Positions 1-5,160 of a stretch of 5,855 nucleotides of DNA are shown here, piece by piece. The stretch's first letter is position 1, and the number at the start of each line of letters is the position of its first letter. The translations under genes and the position numbers were made by a program. Source of the DNA: Clostridia bacterium (GTDB taxonomy: Bacteria; Bacillota; Clostridia; Oscillospirales; CAG-272). The notes under the pieces are model-generated. The model was not told the origin of the DNA, searched no databases, and saw only the letters and a program-made list of their open reading frames with translations. The stretch covers positions 1 to 5,855 of the forward strand of contig JAFTMP010000008.1 in assembly GCA_017452335.1 (NCBI GenBank), written 5' to 3'.

Positions 1-159
1 AATGCCCTCACGCAGGCGGTGGCGGAGCTGCGGCAGGTGATCACGGAACTAAAAAGCGAAAATAAAAGAGAGCACGAGGAGCTGAGGGGACGGCTCAATC
101 GGGCAGAAAATAGAATCGTCAGACTGGAAACTGAGGTGGAAGGGCTGAGAAAGGAGTAA
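1..159 (+). CDS. C-terminal end of a coiled-coil protein, probably phage (partial)
   Basis: The reading frame is open from the first base and ends at TAA 157-159, giving the last 52 residues of a protein whose start lies outside the window. The visible part is highly charged and helical, with a heptad-like run of leucine, valine and isoleucine (around AELRQVITELKSE and RIVRLETEVEGL), so it is a coiled coil with no membrane segment. Its end carries the AAGGAG (151-156) that serves as ribosome binding site for the next gene, two bases downstream, so the two are translationally linked. In clostridial phages a small coiled-coil protein directly before the holin is a common arrangement in the lysis region; that is the basis for calling it phage-derived. 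Function is unknown. An XhlA-like role is possible, but the C-terminal TM helix of XhlA is absent. Confidence 0.65.
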   Translation, partial: NALTQAVAELRQVITELKSENKREHEELRGRLNRAENRIVRLETEVEGLRKE

Positions 160-161
160 TT

Positions 162-428
162 TTGAGCGGAAAAGAAGTGTTGAAAAAGCTGACAAGCAGA
201 AAATTCATTGCCATGCTGTTGGGTGTGGCGCTGGGATGTGCTATGGCGTTTGGCATAGAAGGGGAAGAAATTTCTACCGTCGCCGGGGCGGTAACCTCTG
301 TGGTGTCGCTGGTCTATTACATGTTTACCGAAGGAAAAATTGATCGGGCGGCACTGTCTTCTGTGAAAGAAGAGCTACAGGGCACAGAGGAGCAGGACTC
401 CTTGATAGAGGATTTGTTTGGTACGTAA
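162..428 (+). CDS. holin-like small phage membrane protein
   Basis: This 88-aa protein starts at TTG (162-164), set 5 nt after AAGGAG at 151-156; no ATG with a comparable site exists nearby. After a basic N-terminus (KKLTSRKF) come two hydrophobic segments, about residues 15-32 and 38-55, separated by a short acidic turn (IEGEE), then a charged tail (EGKIDRAAL and an acidic C-terminus). The pattern 'LTSRKF + TM + acidic turn + TM + EGKID' matches the small holin-like proteins common in clostridial prophages (recalled family resemblance, not searched). Holins form lesions in the cytoplasmic membrane that release endolysin at the end of a phage cycle. No endolysin gene follows; transcription stops at the hairpin at 440-474. 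It may therefore be the last gene of a prophage lysis operon, or a remnant. A non-holin small membrane protein cannot be excluded. Confidence 0.65.
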   Translation: MSGKEVLKKLTSRKFIAMLLGVALGCAMAFGIEGEEISTVAGAVTSVVSLVYYMFTEGKIDRAALSSVKEELQGTEEQDSLIEDLFGT

Positions 429-439
429 TGACTAAAAGA

Positions 440-480
440 GGATGTAAAAAACTCATGGCGAGTTTTTTACATCCCCTTTT
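440..480. terminator. bidirectional intrinsic terminator between convergent operons
   Basis: A perfect 15-bp inverted repeat (440-454 with 460-474) encloses a 5-nt loop (ATGGC). On the + strand it is followed by CCTTTTTA and starts 11 nt after the holin stop. On the - strand it is followed by a short CTTTT and starts about 16 nt after the stop of the HTH gene. It thus sits exactly where two converging transcripts meet and can end both; the + strand T-run is the better of the two. Confidence 0.85.
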
Positions 481-490
481 TATGGTGTGG

Positions 491-679
491 TTATTCGTTG
501 ATCAATTCTTCCATAGAGACCCCAAAAAGGCGGGCAAGATGTGCAAAGGTCATCACATCGGGCAGGGTATAACCGTTTTCCCATTTGGAAACTGCCTGGG
601 AGGTGACGTACAGCTTGTTTGCCAACTGTCCCTGGGTATATCCGCAACGCTTGCGGTGGTATTTAATTTTTTCTCCCAT
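491..679 (-). CDS. small Cro/C1 (Xre) family HTH DNA-binding protein
   Basis: This 62-aa protein is almost entirely one HTH_3 domain (residues 4-59). The family pattern is clear: YTQGQLANKL (helix 2), SQAVSKWENG (recognition helix, about 27-36), LPDV, and LARLFGVSMEELI at the end. Such single-domain proteins bind operator DNA as dimers and usually act as repressors. The ATG at 677-679 is preceded by GAAAGGAAT with about 7 nt spacing, which supports the start. It lies 46 nt downstream of the AraC-family gene on the same strand, with no convincing promoter between, so it is probably the second gene of that operon; transcription ends at the 440-474 hairpin. It could be a stray phage repressor given the adjacent phage genes, but its orientation and spacing tie it to the AraC gene. 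Target genes are not known. Confidence 0.85.
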   Translation of the reverse strand: MGEKIKYHRKRCGYTQGQLANKLYVTSQAVSKWENGYTLPDVMTFAHLARLFGVSMEELINE

Positions 680-725
680 TGTGGATTCCTTTCTTTATTT
701 TCATATTTTTATTGCTTTGAATGTT

Positions 726-1661
726 TTATAAATTTTTGTTGTTCAGCTCTTTTTTTCTTTTTTGCAGGGCTTCCTTTCGGTAGTCGACGGGTGTTTGATT
801 GGTATGCTCCTTGAACACGCGGGTGAAATGCTGAACGGTTTTAAAGCCGCAACGGTCTGCCAGATCCTTTACGGGGATCTCGGTAAAGGCAAGCTGTTTT
901 TTGGCAACCTTGATGCGGTATTGCATCAAATATTGCATGGCGGTAACGCCCAGCTCCTCTTTGGCAAGAGCGGTCAGCGTGGTGTGGTTGATCCCTGCGG
1001 CGTCGCTGATGCGGGTGAGCGTGAGGTTTTCCATGAAATGTCCTTCAATAAACAGCACGGCATCTCGTAGCTTTGGATTGACCACTGAGGGGGTCGAATC
1101 GTCATTGGCATCGTCCATTCCGTAACCGATGAGCCCATACATGCGCTCCAGTGCAATAATGACCTCCATAAAGTAAGAGCGCCCTCTGCAGGACCAATAC
1201 CAGTCTCTCTGCTCCCGCAGCTCCCGCTCCATTTGCAGGCAGGCGTACTCGATGGTGCTTTGATAGTTTTCGCAAATGGGTATCACGCAGTGCCGATCAA
1301 GGAAGGGACGAAGCAGGAAGAGATCGTGGGTAGTGGCAATGTCCTCGTAGTTTTCGCTGTGGATGAGCTCAAAGGTCATATTGATGTTTAAAAATTTAGG
1401 GTGAAAATAAATGCAGTAATACTGTGCTTTGGTTGCGGAAAGGAAGACCGGATCCTCACGTTCGTCAAAGCAAAGAAAACAAGGTGCAACGGCATGAACG
1501 GTGGTGCTTCCGGTTTGCACGCTGATGCGTCCTTCTGACAGAAAGATCAGCAGGTAGCAGGAGTCTTGAATATGGACGTCCTGCAGAGATCCGTTTTTGA
1601 TGCAATTTACATAAGCGATCTTTCCTGCATTATATTTTCTTCCGATGGTCGTATGGTCCAT
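726..1661 (-). CDS. AraC family transcriptional regulator with N-terminal cupin-type sensor domain
   Basis: This is a 311-aa cytoplasmic transcription factor. Residues about 10-100 are beta-rich and resemble the cupin-type ligand-binding half of AraC proteins (for example YLLIFLSEG, then FHPKF). Residues about 197-297 form the AraC DNA-binding domain with two HTH units: LTRISDAAGINHTTLTALAK (about 215-234) and the more conserved VKDLADRCGF...FTRVFKEHTNQTPVDYR (about 264-295). The tail is lysine rich. The frame is open to an ATG at 1724, but that codon overlaps the -35 box and has no ribosome site. The ATG at 1661 has AAAGGAG about 7 nt upstream and lies ~28 nt after the expected transcription start, so it is the real start. 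The ligand cannot be told from sequence. The Xre gene follows in the same operon. Family members mostly activate nearby sugar-use or stress genes, but no obvious metabolic target lies in this window. Confidence 0.92.
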   Translation of the reverse strand: MDHTTIGRKYNAGKIAYVNCIKNGSLQDVHIQDSCYLLIFLSEGRISVQTGSTTVHAVAPCFLCFDEREDPVFLSATKAQYYCIYFHPKFLNINMTFELIHSENYEDIATTHDLFLLRPFLDRHCVIPICENYQSTIEYACLQMERELREQRDWYWSCRGRSYFMEVIIALERMYGLIGYGMDDANDDSTPSVVNPKLRDAVLFIEGHFMENLTLTRISDAAGINHTTLTALAKEELGVTAMQYLMQYRIKVAKKQLAFTEIPVKDLADRCGFKTVQHFTRVFKEHTNQTPVDYRKEALQKRKKELNNKNL

Positions 1662-1695
1662 TTCACCACTCCTTTCTGCTTTTTTTGACATCCCC

Positions 1696-1724
1696 ATTAT
1701 ACCACAAAATGGGAAACGGTACAA
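1696..1724 (-). promoter_or_regulatory. sigma-A promoter of the AraC-family/Xre operon
   Basis: On the - strand there is a perfect TATAAT (1701-1696) with TGG just before it, an extended -10 (TGn). The hexamer 17 bp upstream, TTGTAC (1724-1719), is a weak -35, typical of extended -10 promoters and of promoters needing an activator. The predicted start near 1689 gives a ~28-nt leader and rules out translation from the ATG at 1724. Confidence 0.8.
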
Positions 1725-1827
1725 TATGCAAACTTTATCTCATTTTCAATTTCTTGTATCTGAAATTTAATTTTTTAGATAAAAGCGCCTTGCGAGGACT
1801 GAATTTGAGATAATCGAAGGAGAGATT

Positions 1828-1861
1828 AAAAAAACGCGAACCGCTTTCAAAACGGTTCGCG
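1828..1861 (-). terminator. intrinsic terminator of the alpha-CTD-like gene
   Basis: Read on the - strand, a 9-bp stem (CGCGAACCG / CGGTTCGCG; 1861-1853 with 1843-1835) with a 9-nt loop is followed at once by seven T residues (1834-1828). It lies 20 nt after the stop codon of the gene at 1881-2258 and insulates it from the AraC operon downstream. Confidence 0.9.
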
Positions 1862-1880
1862 CAAAGTTTTGTGATCCGTG

Positions 1881-2258
1881 TTATGCAGAGGGCATGTTGC
1901 GCTCTACAACGTCCAGGAAAAATTCCTTTTTTTCCTTTTCGGTCAGTGCCTTGTAGCCGAATTCCATAATATTGCACTTGATCTCGGAAATGGTTTTTCT
2001 ACCCAAGTTTCGGATGCGGGGCAGTTCTCCCCCTGCAATGCAGTCAATAACCTGACCCACCGTGGTCAGTCCCGCTCTTTTCAGTGCGTTCATTGCACGA
2101 ACCGAAAAATCAAGATCGTCTGTTTTGGTGGCACAAGAAATCGATCCAAAACAAATACACACATCCACTGTGTTGCCGAACACCGCATAAAGGGTATCAG
2201 TTACCCCGATGTCAGCCGCTGCTTCGTAAAGTTCTGTTGCAATTTCTTCTTTTCTCAT
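1881..2258 (-). CDS. stand-alone RNA polymerase alpha-CTD-like protein
   Basis: This 125-aa protein carries, at residues about 48-106, a clear copy of the C-terminal domain of RNA polymerase alpha (RpoA). Compared by eye with E. coli alpha-CTD, VRAMNALKRAG matches VRSANCLK and NLGRKTISEIK matches NLGKKSLTEIK. Residues that contact the UP-element minor groove are retained: R54 (R265), N57 (N268), G86 (G296), K88 (K298), E92 (E302), with T89 in place of S299. The alpha N-terminal domain (dimerisation, beta/beta' contacts) is absent; instead there is a ~47-residue segment (helical start, then a cysteine-containing VDVCICFGSISC stretch) I do not recognise. The C-terminus is a charged helix. The start ATG at 2258 has TAGGAGA 5 nt upstream. 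It has its own promoter and terminator, so it is monocistronic. Likely role (inference): DNA-binding regulator recognising A-tracts or interacting with sigma or activators. Similar free alpha-CTD proteins occur in other clostridia (recalled). Confidence 0.88.
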   Translation of the reverse strand: MRKEEIATELYEAAADIGVTDTLYAVFGNTVDVCICFGSISCATKTDDLDFSVRAMNALKRAGLTTVGQVIDCIAGGELPRIRNLGRKTISEIKCNIMEFGYKALTEKEKKEFFLDVVERNMPSA

Positions 2259-2346
2259 ACGTGTCTCCTATGTAGTTCCTGTGTAATCGCTGCCAAAGAA
2301 GCAAAGCAACGAGCCGTGCTTTTGCCTCATGTTCCGCTCGTGTTCT

Positions 2347-2375
2347 ATTGTAGCATACTTTTTTACATTTTGCAA
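2347..2375 (-). promoter_or_regulatory. sigma-A promoter of the alpha-CTD-like gene
   Basis: On the - strand, TTGCAA (2375-2370) and TACAAT (2352-2347) are separated by 17 bp. Upstream of -35 lies an A-tract (seven A on the - strand, around 2382-2388) resembling an UP element. The predicted start near 2340 leaves a leader of ~80 nt before the ATG at 2258, which contains an imperfect hairpin (2301-2308 with 2317-2325, one bulged base) of unknown relevance. Confidence 0.75.
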
Positions 2376-2432
2376 GTATAGATTTTTTTATTTCGACAAA
2401 ATGTTCATCGGTGTTTTGCACTTTTTTAAAAC

Positions 2433-2461
2433 TTGACACGCGGCATCTATTATGGTATACT
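2433..2461 (+). promoter_or_regulatory. strong sigma-A promoter of the membrane/PstS-like operon
   Basis: A consensus TTGACA (2433-2438) lies 17 bp from TATACT (2456-2461), which is preceded by TGG, an extended -10. An A/T tract (CTTTTTTAAAA, 2421-2431) directly abuts the -35 and could act as an UP element. The start is expected near 2468, giving a ~60-nt leader to the ATG at 2527. Divergent from the promoter at 2347-2375. Confidence 0.88.
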
Positions 2462-2526
2462 GAATACAGTGCGAGGCATACTGCTTTTTGCGTCTGCTTG
2501 CCGATCAAGTTTTCAGGAGGGTTTAA

Positions 2527-2814
2527 ATGAGTTCTGTTTTTGACATGTTTTCAATGGCACTGTCGATGCTTTTGATCGCGTTGCTGATCCTATCGCCCTT
2601 GCTCCTTCCGATGTTTGCCGTGTTTATTTGGTTTATCGTCAGCCTTGTTTTGTTTATTCGCGCCAAACGCGCCGCTAAGAAAGGATTAAAAAAGGGAAAT
2701 CCCAAGGCGTTTTTGGTGCAAATGATTATTGCCGGCAGTATTCTGGTGTTATTCACTATTGCCGTTGTGGTGTTTGCAATATTGCTGATGAGCGGTGTGA
2801 TCCCGTTGATGTAA
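2527..2814 (+). CDS. small two-TM membrane protein of unknown function
   Basis: This 95-aa protein has a long hydrophobic stretch at about residues 8-44 (one long or two short helices), a strongly basic loop RAKRAAKKGLKKGNPK (about 45-60), and a second hydrophobic stretch at 63-92. By the positive-inside rule the basic loop faces the cytoplasm, leaving both ends outside or in the membrane. There are no cysteines and no catalytic motif. The ATG at 2527 follows AGGAGGG (2515-2521) at ideal distance. It is the first gene of a three-gene operon: the next gene begins 10 nt after its stop and a PstS-like binding protein follows. I do not recognise a family. A membrane partner of the downstream genes is the natural guess from context only. 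Confidence 0.85.
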   Translation: MSSVFDMFSMALSMLLIALLILSPLLLPMFAVFIWFIVSLVLFIRAKRAAKKGLKKGNPKAFLVQMIIAGSILVLFTIAVVVFAILLMSGVIPLM

Positions 2815-2824
2815 GAGGTGCGTG

Positions 2825-2962
2825 ATGAATAACAGACTGTTTTATATTTTGCTTGCGGTGGTCATGCTGCTGGGGGTGCTCTCCATTGCGGCGCTGATCG
2901 CTTACACGGCAGAACTTTATGAGCATGCCTCCATTCTTGTATATATTGCAAATGGAGGTTAA
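2825..2962 (+). CDS. 45-aa single-TM membrane protein
   Basis: An ATG at 2825-2827, preceded by AAGAGGTG (2813-2820), opens a 45-codon frame ending in TAA 2960-2962. The product starts MNNRLFYILLAVVMLLGVLS and has one hydrophobic helix (about residues 5-27) followed by a short soluble tail (AYTAELYEHASILVYIANGG). It fills almost exactly the gap between its neighbours: 10 nt after the upstream stop and 1 nt before the next start. The ribosome site of the next gene (GGAGG, 2954-2958) lies inside its last codons, so translation is likely coupled. Tight packing, a usable ribosome site and a membrane-type composition like its neighbour argue that it is real. An in-frame GTG at 2822 is an alternative start. 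Function unknown; possibly a small accessory subunit of the binding protein encoded next. Confidence 0.72.
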   Translation: MNNRLFYILLAVVMLLGVLSIAALIAYTAELYEHASILVYIANGG

Positions 2963-2963
2963 G

Positions 2964-3944
2964 ATGGAAAAGAAGTCAAATAAGAAAAAGCTTTGGGGAC
3001 AGATCGCTCTGCTCTTAGCGGTGATGCTGCTTTTCGTGTCCTTTGATCTTTCGATCTACCATATATTTACCAAGCGCTTCATCAGCGATTACGATGAAGG
3101 GCTTCAAGCAAAGTCGGTGGCACTGGATCGCTATCTGCCCTTTGCCAAGGAAAGCGATGTGGTAAAAAGAAAGGCAGACTTTACCCTTGAAGGGGAGCTG
3201 CCCAAGATTGATGGTGCCGCGGCGCTTTATCCGGTGTGCTCCGCTTTTGTGCACGCCCTTTATCCCGAGGACTCGGTGCAGTTTGACGGCGAAGCCTTTA
3301 CATCTGACAGTGCCCTGCAGATGAACAACACCATCGGGTGCTATAAGGGGATCGTGGACGGAACCATTGATGTTGCACTGTTGGCGGGTCCTTCGGAAGA
3401 ACAGCTTGCCTATGCAAAAGAGCAGGGAGTGGAGTTGGAATTTGTACCGGTGGGGTGCGAGGCATTTGTGTTTATCGTCAATGCTGACAACCCCGTGGAC
3501 TCCTTGAGCACCGAGCAGGTGAAAGGAATTTATTCGGGCAAGTACCGCCTTTGGTCACAGCTGGGCGGAGAAAACAAGCTCATCTCCGCGCTGAGCAGAA
3601 GACCGGGCAGTGGCAGTCAAACGGCGTTTCTTTCCTTTATGGGAGATGCCCCCTTCAAGGAAGAACGGATGATGTTTTTGGGCAGCTCCATCGGCTTTTC
3701 CTTCCGTTACTATGTGGAAGGGATCGTGGAGGACGGCGACATCAAAATGCTGGCGCTGGACGGGGTCTATCCAAGCAAAGAGAATGTGAGCAACCGTAGC
3801 TATCCTATTGTCAGCGAGTTTTATGCCGTTTACAGAAAGGACAATCAAAACGAGAATCTCAAGATCCTGCTTGAATACATGCTTTCGCAAGATGGTCAGC
3901 AGATCATTGAAGAAAGCGGCTATGTTGGTGTGAATTATTCATAA
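2964..3944 (+). CDS. membrane-anchored PstS-like solute-binding protein
   Basis: This 326-aa protein has a basic N-terminus (MEKKSNKKK), one membrane helix (about 11-33), a linker, and a periplasmic-binding-protein domain (about 80-324) of the phosphate-binding PstS type. Visible family marks are IDGAAALYPV (about 82-91) near the N-lobe ligand loop, IDVALLAGPS (135-144), LSTEQVKGIYSGKYRLW (181-197), SRRPGSGSQTAF (211-222; R212, S216, G217 align with E. coli R135, S139, G140), and YPIVSEFYAVYRKD plus the C-terminal LLEYMLSQDGQQIIEESGYVGV. There is no lipobox cysteine, so it is tethered by an uncleaved helix rather than lipid. The position of E. coli Asp56 appears to be alanine, so the ligand may not be phosphate. 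The start at 2964 is set by GGAGG 5 nt upstream; an earlier in-frame ATG at 2919 overlaps the 45-aa gene and has no ribosome site. No ABC permease or ATPase follows; the operon ends here. Confidence 0.85.
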   Translation: MEKKSNKKKLWGQIALLLAVMLLFVSFDLSIYHIFTKRFISDYDEGLQAKSVALDRYLPFAKESDVVKRKADFTLEGELPKIDGAAALYPVCSAFVHALYPEDSVQFDGEAFTSDSALQMNNTIGCYKGIVDGTIDVALLAGPSEEQLAYAKEQGVELEFVPVGCEAFVFIVNADNPVDSLSTEQVKGIYSGKYRLWSQLGGENKLISALSRRPGSGSQTAFLSFMGDAPFKEERMMFLGSSIGFSFRYYVEGIVEDGDIKMLALDGVYPSKENVSNRSYPIVSEFYAVYRKDNQNENLKILLEYMLSQDGQQIIEESGYVGVNYS

Positions 3945-3955
3945 GATATCAGTTT

Positions 3956-3991
3956 GGGCTCAAATGCGTTCTGCACTTGAGCCCCTTTTTT
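3956..3991 (+). terminator. intrinsic terminator of the membrane/PstS-like operon
   Basis: An 8-bp stem GGGCTCAA / TTGAGCCC (3956-3963 with 3977-3984) extends, after one A-C mismatch, by TGC/GCA around a 5-nt loop, and is followed by C and six T residues (3986-3991). It begins 11 nt after the stop codon. Read on the - strand there is no T-run, so it does not clearly serve the gene ending at 4057. Confidence 0.9.
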
Positions 3992-4056
3992 ATATTTAAT
4001 TTTTCGACGCAAAAGCTGATGTAAGAAACGATATATTAAGATCTGTGGGGAAAATT

Positions 4057-5019
4057 TTATTGATCGCTATAAGGGGTATCTTCAAATCCATTTTTTCTCA
4101 ATGAAGCTGTAATGTGGTCCAAAGGTGTTTTGCAAAGAGTGCGAAACCACCTTTTGGTACCAAACCATTTTACCAGGGAAGGGCTGATTGCGTAGTAAAG
4201 TTGAATAAATGCTGTTCCGTACCATGAGGAAGCGAGTGTTTGGTCTCTGAATCTTCTAAGCATCCAAACCTCGGGACAGTCATAAGAGCCATATACACAG
4301 GTTGCGATATAGCAACCTCTTCTGCGGCGTCTTCTACGGTGATATTTGGGAATATATGATACTTGGGAAGGTTCGGATTGGTTGGGGATGCTATCCTGCT
4401 TGGTCTGTTTGGATGATGGGTCAAAATGATGAATTCTTGCGGCAGGAAGGTTTCCAAGCGTTTCGTTGATTTTGTTTTTTATATATTCAACATTTACACC
4501 GTAAGATGTCCACAAGTTGATGATCGGAATACCGGCTTCTTCACAGATTTTCTTAACTTTCTCGTCCCGTTCCTTCCGTTCGGGATTTAAATGGGATTGG
4601 TCATTTATTTCAATAATAAATTTGGGATGATATTCGAAATCAGTTATCAAAAAATCCACGATGCGAAACAGTTCGTTATGAAAACGTGAATCGTCTGTTT
4701 TTTCAATAAATGATGCCAGATTTATTTGAGGAAAAACATGGTATCCCGGGGGAACGGATCCTTTGATCGCGTCATAAAATGCCTGTTCCGATTTGCTGAT
4801 AAGTGTTTTTTTAAGGTCATACACATACTGATCGTTACTTGTAAATGAAGCGTCGGGAGCATCAGCGGAAAAAGATGCATTGGGCGTACAGGGACTCGTT
4901 ACATAATGCCAGTTGCCGCATTGGGCACATTTTATGATCTCACCCTTTTCTTTTTTTATATTACATACGCGGCAAAGGGGATATTTTCCGCTCTCGGCAC
5001 CGCAAACTTTACACTTCAT
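4057..5019 (-). CDS. zinc ribbon - DUF2726 nuclease-like - CFI-box C-terminal domain protein
   Basis: This 320-aa protein has three parts. Residues 1-45 hold CxxC pairs (C3/C6, C16/C19, C31/C34, plus C44), a double zinc ribbon. Residues about 73-190 match DUF2726, related to the Vsr/DUF559 restriction-endonuclease-like fold: ISKSEQAFYDAI, YHVFPQINLASFI, IVDFLI with D122, IIEIND with E137, H143, ERKERDEKV, and GIPIINL. Residues ~191-227 are a polar linker ending in seven arginines (228-234). From C236 a CFI-box-type domain follows (CYIATCVYGS, PEVWMLRRFRDQ, GTAFIQLYYAISPSLVKWF). Nuclease activity is inferred from fold only. I chose the ATG at 5019 over the one at 5031 because GAGG lies 6 nt upstream of the former and nothing upstream of the latter, and MKCKVCG is a usual zinc-ribbon start. 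Monocistronic with a strong promoter; no clear terminator. It is visibly more A/T rich than its neighbours, hinting at acquisition. No partner genes indicate defence or repair. Confidence 0.82.
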   Translation of the reverse strand: MKCKVCGAESGKYPLCRVCNIKKEKGEIIKCAQCGNWHYVTSPCTPNASFSADAPDASFTSNDQYVYDLKKTLISKSEQAFYDAIKGSVPPGYHVFPQINLASFIEKTDDSRFHNELFRIVDFLITDFEYHPKFIIEINDQSHLNPERKERDEKVKKICEEAGIPIINLWTSYGVNVEYIKNKINETLGNLPAARIHHFDPSSKQTKQDSIPNQSEPSQVSYIPKYHRRRRRRRGCYIATCVYGSYDCPEVWMLRRFRDQTLASSWYGTAFIQLYYAISPSLVKWFGTKRWFRTLCKTPLDHITASLRKNGFEDTPYSDQ

Positions 5020-5101
5020 AGTATACCTCATTTGTGCGTTTTAATTTGTATTGGATATGAACTGCTTTTTTTCTAAGAGAAATTTGTTTAATTTCAACGG
5101 T

Positions 5102-5130
5102 ATTGTATCATAAAAAGCATGAGATGTCAA
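5102..5130 (-). promoter_or_regulatory. near-consensus sigma-A promoter of the DUF2726/CFI-box gene
   Basis: On the - strand TTGACA (5130-5125) and TACAAT (5107-5102) are 17 bp apart, with TGA before the -10 (extended -10). The start is predicted near 5095, leaving a leader of ~76 nt to the ATG at 5019. The palindromic element at 5161-5261 ends about 30 bp upstream of -35. Confidence 0.85.
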
Positions 5131-5160
5131 TCTTGTTCTGTTCTTTTTGGAATCAGGTGT

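Noticed and set aside
428..814. 128-residue + strand frame
   Set aside because: Runs through the terminator hairpin and antisense to the Xre gene and the end of the AraC gene; low-complexity Phe/Cys-rich product with no domain.
1662..1724. Longer N-terminus (21 extra residues) for the AraC-family protein
   Set aside because: The upstream ATG lies in the -35 box of a clear promoter and lacks a ribosome site; the ATG at 1661 has AAAGGAG.
1735..1977. 80-residue - strand frame between the AraC and alpha-CTD genes
   Set aside because: Crosses a strong terminator and overlaps the alpha-CTD gene in another frame; basic, featureless product.
1878..2381. 167-residue + strand frame
   Set aside because: Antisense shadow of the alpha-CTD-like gene and its promoter; Cys/His-rich product with no family likeness and no ribosome site.
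2212..2508. 98-residue - strand frame upstream of the alpha-CTD gene
   Set aside because: It spans both divergent promoters and the leader, starts upstream of the transcription start and overlaps the real gene.
2919..2963. Longer N-terminus (15 extra residues) for the PstS-like protein
   Set aside because: It has no ribosome site and overlaps the 45-aa gene; the ATG at 2964 follows GGAGG at proper distance and gives a normal basic-then-hydrophobic anchor.
3992..4056. Terminator for the DUF2726/CFI-box gene
   Set aside because: No hairpin with a T-run on the - strand was found here; the nearest hairpin (3956-3984) lacks Us on that side.
4170..4457. 95-residue - strand frame inside the DUF2726/CFI-box gene
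   Set aside because: Out-of-frame shadow in a gene whose main frame has clear domains along its whole length.
5020..5031. Start of the DUF2726/CFI-box protein four codons earlier
   Set aside because: No ribosome site upstream of 5031, while the GAGG inside these codons fits the ATG at 5019.
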